Source: Candidatus Hodarchaeota archaeon | Lineage (GTDB): Archaea; Asgardarchaeota; Heimdallarchaeia; Hodarchaeales; Hodarchaeaceae | DNA: 36,795 nt | Reading direction: 5' to 3' | Assembly (NCBI GenBank): GCA_016839815.1 | Contig: JAEOTM010000131.1 | Coordinates: 1 to 36,795, forward strand | Shown: positions 33,116 to 36,795 of the stretch, one piece after another | Numbering within the stretch: the first letter of the stretch is position 1 | Layout of the letters: every line of letters begins with the position of its first letter | Notes under the pieces: model-generated | Database searches by the model: none | Told to the model about the DNA's origin: nothing | Seen by the model: only the letters and a program-made list of their open reading frames with translations | Translations under genes and position numbers: made by a program

Positions 33116-34648
33116 GTGATAAAAATTACAGATAGTAAACATCCTCCCTTTTATAAAAATTGGAAAACATTGATTGGGACAACTAATCATGAAGAAATTG
33201 GTCTTCTCTACATTATTCTAGCCATCATTAGTGTGTTTATTGGTGGGACTCTTGCAATGGTCATGAGGACTGAATTAGCCTTTCCTGGGCCAACACTAGT
33301 AACTGATGAATTATATGCTGTTATATTCACTGCTCATGGTACAATTATGATTTTCTTAGTGATTTTTCCTTTAGGTGCGGGATTTGGGAATTATCTTGTC
33401 CCCAAATTAATAGGGGCACCCGATATGTATTGGCCAAGATGGAATAACGCTGCCTTATGGTTATTAATACCTGCGGGAGGATTAATTTTCTTTGCTCAAG
33501 CCTCAGTTGGTTGGACTGCTTATACACCCCAAAGTGCAATTTTCGAAGGAGTAAGTGTAGATATGTGGATTATCGGTGTGTTACTTGCTGGAGTTTCATC
33601 ATTAGTATCTGCAATTAACTTTCTAATGACAATTGCGACTATGCGTGGACCAGAATTAACATGGGGAAAGTTAGACTTGTTTAGTTGGTCTATTTTAGCC
33701 ACATCAATCATACAACTATGTGCAACCCCTTTAATTACTACAGGTCTAGCAATGTTACTCTCTGACAGAATTATTGAAACAACTTTCTTCTCAGTATCCG
33801 CTTATGGTGTGGATTCCTTTCTATGGCAACATATTTTCTGGTCATATTCTCACCCCGCTGTATACATTATGATTCTCCCAGCCATGGGATTAACATCAAT
33901 GATGGTGCAAAAGTTTTCACGTAATGAAATCTTTGGTTATAAATCCATGGTAGTATCCATGATGGTTATTACCTTCCTTGGATTCCTTGTGTGGGGGCAC
34001 CACCAATACACTCTGTATGGTGCAGCGACTGATGCTCTCACTACCACGATTTTTTCTATTATCACTTCACTTATTGCAGTTCCCTCTGGAATTAAAACAT
34101 TTAATTGGTTACTAACAATGTGGGGTGGCAGAATTAAACTGGAGGTTCCGATAGTCTTTCCATTTGGCTTTATTATCGGTTTTGTTATTGGAGGGGTGAC
34201 TGGAGTTTGGTTAAACATTGTTCCTCTTGATATTGTTGCCCATGATACTGCGTTTGTAGTTGGTCATTTTCATATGATTATCCTTGGTGGAGCTCTTACT
34301 GCACTTATTGGCGCGTTTTATAACTTTTTCCCAGAATTTACTGGAAAAATGTACCATCGCAACCTAGCATGGGCTCATTGTTTCATGTGGGTCATTGGAT
34401 TTTTAACTACGTTTGGATCTATGATGATAATCGGAATACATGGAATGCCACGAAGGTTTTATGATTACTCAAATTTTGGAAATGTAGATTTCTTAGCCTT
34501 TTGGAATTTAATAGCAACATTGGGTGCTTATTTAATGTTCACTTCTGGAATCGTATTCGTCATTAACATGATTTACAGTTTGAGAAGGGGCCCTCCTGCA
34601 GGTCCTGATCCCTTCAATCTGAATATTGATGAACTCCCTACTATGTAA
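33116..34648 (+). CDS. coxA: Heme-copper oxygen reductase subunit I, A2 type
   Basis: 510 residues, 12 membrane helices. Heme ligands: His74 in HGTIMIF, His384 and His386 in GHFHMI. CuB ligands: His246 and the pair His295-His296. The cross-linked Tyr is Tyr250. The motif is YSHPAVY: the E of HPEVY is Ala and is replaced by the YS pair that defines the A2 subfamily. The K-channel Lys is kept in SGIKTFNW (near residue 327), and the D-channel entry is kept as GAPDMYWPRWNN. It is the catalytic, proton-pumping subunit. The start is unusual: no ATG exists, and the only GTG lies inside the GGTGAT site; an ATT at 33125 is the alternative. Confidence 0.95.
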   Translation: MIKITDSKHPPFYKNWKTLIGTTNHEEIGLLYIILAIISVFIGGTLAMVMRTELAFPGPTLVTDELYAVIFTAHGTIMIFLVIFPLGAGFGNYLVPKLIGAPDMYWPRWNNAALWLLIPAGGLIFFAQASVGWTAYTPQSAIFEGVSVDMWIIGVLLAGVSSLVSAINFLMTIATMRGPELTWGKLDLFSWSILATSIIQLCATPLITTGLAMLLSDRIIETTFFSVSAYGVDSFLWQHIFWSYSHPAVYIMILPAMGLTSMMVQKFSRNEIFGYKSMVVSMMVITFLGFLVWGHHQYTLYGAATDALTTTIFSIITSLIAVPSGIKTFNWLLTMWGGRIKLEVPIVFPFGFIIGFVIGGVTGVWLNIVPLDIVAHDTAFVVGHFHMIILGGALTALIGAFYNFFPEFTGKMYHRNLAWAHCFMWVIGFLTTFGSMMIIGIHGMPRRFYDYSNFGNVDFLAFWNLIATLGAYLMFTSGIVFVINMIYSLRRGPPAGPDPFNLNIDELPTM

Positions 34649-34668
34649 TTGAAGAAATTAAGTTAAAG

Positions 34669-35019
34669 ATGATAAGTATGGCAACACAGGTAGAATCTAA
34701 TAACGCGCATGAATATGTAAAACGTCCCTATTTCCTTGTTTTTCTTATGTTGGGATTACTAACGGTCTTAGAATTGAATGTTGGTTTTATGGCGAAAATT
34801 GTGGGAGAAGGCACTGATATTGAGGGATTTATTGATCTAGCATTAATTGTACTTGCGCTTCTTAAAGCATACTTAGTTGCTGCCTTTTTTATGGGGATAA
34901 AATATCAAGATAATCCTAAAACAGTATATGGAATAATGTTCGGGATTCCTATGTTCATTGCATTACCTGTAGTTGTTATCCCAGCTCTTGGTACAATTGT
35001 CTATTTGTGTGGAATATAA
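34669..35019 (+). CDS. coxD: Prokaryotic cytochrome oxidase subunit IV
   Basis: 116 residues with three membrane helices and the subunit IV motif ALLKAYLVAAFFMGIKYQ in the second helix. The N-terminus is short and hydrophilic (ESNNAHEYVKRPYF). This subunit is a small stabilising part of bacterial and archaeal aa3 oxidases. An ATG three codons later (34678) is equally possible, because no strong ribosome site favours either. Gene order II-I-IV with small gaps supports one transcript with the catalytic subunits. Confidence 0.8.
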   Translation: MISMATQVESNNAHEYVKRPYFLVFLMLGLLTVLELNVGFMAKIVGEGTDIEGFIDLALIVLALLKAYLVAAFFMGIKYQDNPKTVYGIMFGIPMFIALPVVVIPALGTIVYLCGI

Positions 35020-35046
35020 TATTGAGGTAAAAGGAGTTATTATCGC

Positions 35047-35715
35047 ATGGAACAAAGTACTATTGTTGGAACACTCATTGGCGTTATGATTCTAGCCGGA
35101 ATCGGGTCTGCATTCATTCTCTATCCGCTAAGTCAAAACCAAATGCTGCCAGTTATTAAACCAGCTCCCGATTTTACCTTAATAAATCAAGAAAATGAAA
35201 CGGTGAGCTTACAGCACTTTTCAGGAAAGGTATTAATGCTTGGATTCCTTTACACTAATTGTGAGGATGATTTGTGTTCATTAATGACTTACGATTTTAA
35301 AACAATTCAAACTGTACTAGCTCCCTCCTTGGGTAAAGATGCTATGCTTCTCTGCATTACTTTAGATCCATTATTTGATACCCCTTCAGTATTGAAGAAT
35401 TATGCTTTGTCTAATGGAGTCAATCTTTCTGGTTGGCAATTTCTTACAGCATATGATCTAGAGACCATTCAGAGAGTTGTCGATGATTACGGTGTATTAT
35501 CATACGCAAATGAACTAGATAAATTTGTAAATGTCACTAATGATAATACATCTTTCAATCTAAAAGTCTCTCATGGAAACGATTCTCAACCCAGTATTCT
35601 CATCCATTCCTGGGTTAGTATACTGATTGATCAAAACCTTATGATTCGTAAGGTCTATACTCGCGTCAGCTGGGTTGTTGGTGCTGCGATTGATGACATG
35701 AAGAGTTTACTTTAG
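35047..35715 (+). CDS. SCO1/SenC-like CuA-assembly protein with altered Cys spacing
   Basis: 222 residues, N-terminal membrane anchor (about 8-27) and a thioredoxin-fold domain. The family landmarks are PDFTLINQ, FSGKVLMLGFLYTNC, LDPLFDTPSVLKNY and the late His in ILIHSW. SCO proteins deliver copper to CuA in the CoxB cupredoxin. The copper motif, normally CX3C (CPDxC), reads C-EDDL-C here: CX4C, with Cys72 and Cys77. The AAGGAG site confirms the ATG. It is the last gene of the oxidase cluster and converges with the surface protein at 35730. Confidence 0.82.
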   Translation: MEQSTIVGTLIGVMILAGIGSAFILYPLSQNQMLPVIKPAPDFTLINQENETVSLQHFSGKVLMLGFLYTNCEDDLCSLMTYDFKTIQTVLAPSLGKDAMLLCITLDPLFDTPSVLKNYALSNGVNLSGWQFLTAYDLETIQRVVDDYGVLSYANELDKFVNVTNDNTSFNLKVSHGNDSQPSILIHSWVSILIDQNLMIRKVYTRVSWVVGAAIDDMKSLL

Positions 35716-35729
35716 AAATCTGTCGCTTA

Positions 35730-36698
35730 TCAACGCTTTTTCCTTTGAAATATTGGAATCATGACTAAGAAAGTTAAGCTTAGTGAAATTATTGGAAACT
35801 CAAATCCTGGAGTATCTTTTCCTTCATTAAATGTTATAAGAAACGGTTTAGCTGATTCATTTCCTATGATTGGATCATCAAAAGCTGGTGAAAACAGATG
35901 AGTATCAACTGTCTTATTAAATGTTCCATATAATTTATTATCCCAGTGTAAATGTGCGAAGACTGCTAGTTCTGAAGGAAGAGTTCCTGCTTCTTTATTT
36001 ACAAGAACATACTCATTTATATCTATATAGAGATCATTGTTAATGCCCTGTTTTAGTGGAATATGCCGTCTACCTACCATTGCTCCTAATCCACTATCGT
36101 TAATATGGATCACTACCCATGCTGGTCCAGGAACAATGACCTTTTCTATGAAAACTTTGGCATTTGCAGTATCAACCTCTTGATCACTAACAATGATGGT
36201 TGTTGGATAAGTATCTGTGATGGTAAATTGTTCTTCAGCCTCGTTAGCGTTTTCATCTACAAGAATGAGGTCTGATCCCTCGGATTCGAACATCATGTTC
36301 ATATTTGTGTCATTGTAAAGCTTAGCAGTAAGTTGTGCAGTTCGGCCAATTGAAGATAAGTGAACTCGCACAAACGTTGTGTGGTTTACTCCTTCATCAG
36401 AGAGTGAGAGGATTTTCAGTGAGGCGTAAGTATGGTTATGGCTCATCCCAATTTCCTCCATAGTTGAACTATATCCAAGTAGATCACCTGATGAATTATA
36501 GATTGCTACAAAACCCATATGATGAACATTTACTCTAGCCATTACTTGATTGTCGACTATTGGTTGATCTTTTACAATGAAATCGAAACCAACATATGCT
36601 ATCTCACTTTCTGAAGTTGCTAGTGATGTAGAGATGTGAGTCGAAGGTAAAGTAGCTGTTATGAAAAGCATTATTGATAGAAACTTAATATGTCTCAT
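35730..36698 (-). CDS. Surface protein with two DUF7282-like domains and CTERM-like C-terminus
   Basis: 322 residues from the ATG at 36698. The GTG nine bases upstream lies inside the GGTGG site, so the ATG is preferred. A signal peptide ends near residue 30. Two beta-rich units follow (about 40-150 and 155-270), the second with the DUF7282 phrases VIVPGPAWVVIHINDSG, PLKQGINNDLYIDI and LAVFAHLHWDN. The end is FEFPIIS, about 14 hydrophobic residues, then QRKKR, similar to the C-terminus of the protein at 458-1927. Inference: an exported protein anchored or sorted at the surface. Convergent with the oxidase cluster; any link is unproven. Confidence 0.68.
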   Translation of the reverse strand: MRHIKFLSIMLFITATLPSTHISTSLATSESEIAYVGFDFIVKDQPIVDNQVMARVNVHHMGFVAIYNSSGDLLGYSSTMEEIGMSHNHTYASLKILSLSDEGVNHTTFVRVHLSSIGRTAQLTAKLYNDTNMNMMFESEGSDLILVDENANEAEEQFTITDTYPTTIIVSDQEVDTANAKVFIEKVIVPGPAWVVIHINDSGLGAMVGRRHIPLKQGINNDLYIDINEYVLVNKEAGTLPSELAVFAHLHWDNKLYGTFNKTVDTHLFSPAFDDPIIGNESAKPFLITFNEGKDTPGFEFPIISLSLTFLVMIPIFQRKKR

Positions 36699-36707
36699 AA
36701 TTACCAC

Positions 36708-36795
36708 CGTTTTCCGTACTTTGAATATAAATTAAATATCTCCAGTATCTTTTTGTCGTAAATTAGTGATATGGATGGTGTATAATCATCTAGAA
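36708..36795. other. Right-edge intergenic sequence
   Basis: AT-rich bases upstream of the minus-strand surface-protein gene. TTGAATATAAATTAAATATC (36720-36739) would serve as its promoter region. No coding frame or repeat can be supported before the window ends. Confidence 0.3.

Noticed and set aside
1..36795. CRISPR arrays, tRNA or rRNA genes, transposases
   Set aside because: No regularly spaced direct repeats, no T-loop/acceptor-type arms in the gaps, and no transposase-like protein were found by eye.

Overview
The window reads as chromosome from an AT-rich Asgard archaeon, most likely of the Heimdallarchaeia. The grounds are a histone with a lysine-rich N-terminal tail, several predicted longin-like domains, PAS-type histidine kinases, archaeal TATA-box promoters, Shine-Dalgarno sites of the form GGTGAT, and an aa3-type oxidase cluster, since aerobic respiration has been reported from Heimdallarchaeia. 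This placement is inference from gene content. No rRNA, tRNA, CRISPR array, insertion sequence or phage gene was recognised.

Left part (1-5 kb): a truncated secreted-protein gene at the left edge, then a minus-strand three-gene unit consisting of a coiled-coil/winged-helix protein, a ParA/MinD-type ATPase and a Thr-linker surface protein with a sorting-like C-terminus. A palindrome lies just upstream of this unit. A predicted longin-like protein and an unknown protein follow.

Middle left (5-15 kb): a DHA3-type MFS exporter, a PlsC-like acyltransferase convergent with an alpha/beta hydrolase, a pirin, the tailed histone, a GNAT acetyltransferase with small zinc-ribbon proteins, and an ABC-2 exporter pair preceded by an inverted-repeat-rich promoter region.

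Signalling block (15-22.4 kb): a 7-TM protein with a predicted cytosolic longin-like domain, then a soluble PAS-PAS histidine kinase; a membrane-anchored hydrolase; a rubredoxin-DUF2231 membrane protein; a 45-residue zinc ribbon; a second PAS-PAS kinase on the other strand; and a double Lrp/AsnC-like regulator. There is no response regulator.

Right part (22.4-36.8 kb): an acidic secreted protein, a three-gene ABC exporter operon (zinc-ribbon membrane protein, ATPase, permease), then a long plus-strand run. The run holds an HTH/Cys-motif regulator coupled to a PH-domain membrane protein, a longin-like protein, a duplicated-domain protein, and a respiratory cluster. The cluster contains a DUF420/CtaM-like protein, a DOMON protein, a DUF2231-CoxIII fusion, CuA subunit II, an A2-type subunit I, subunit IV and a SCO-like protein. 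A convergent surface protein with two DUF7282-like domains closes the window. The cluster carries the core subunits of a CuA-containing proton-pumping oxygen reductase. Heme O/A synthases, a bc1 complex and a cytochrome c or halocyanin donor are not present here.
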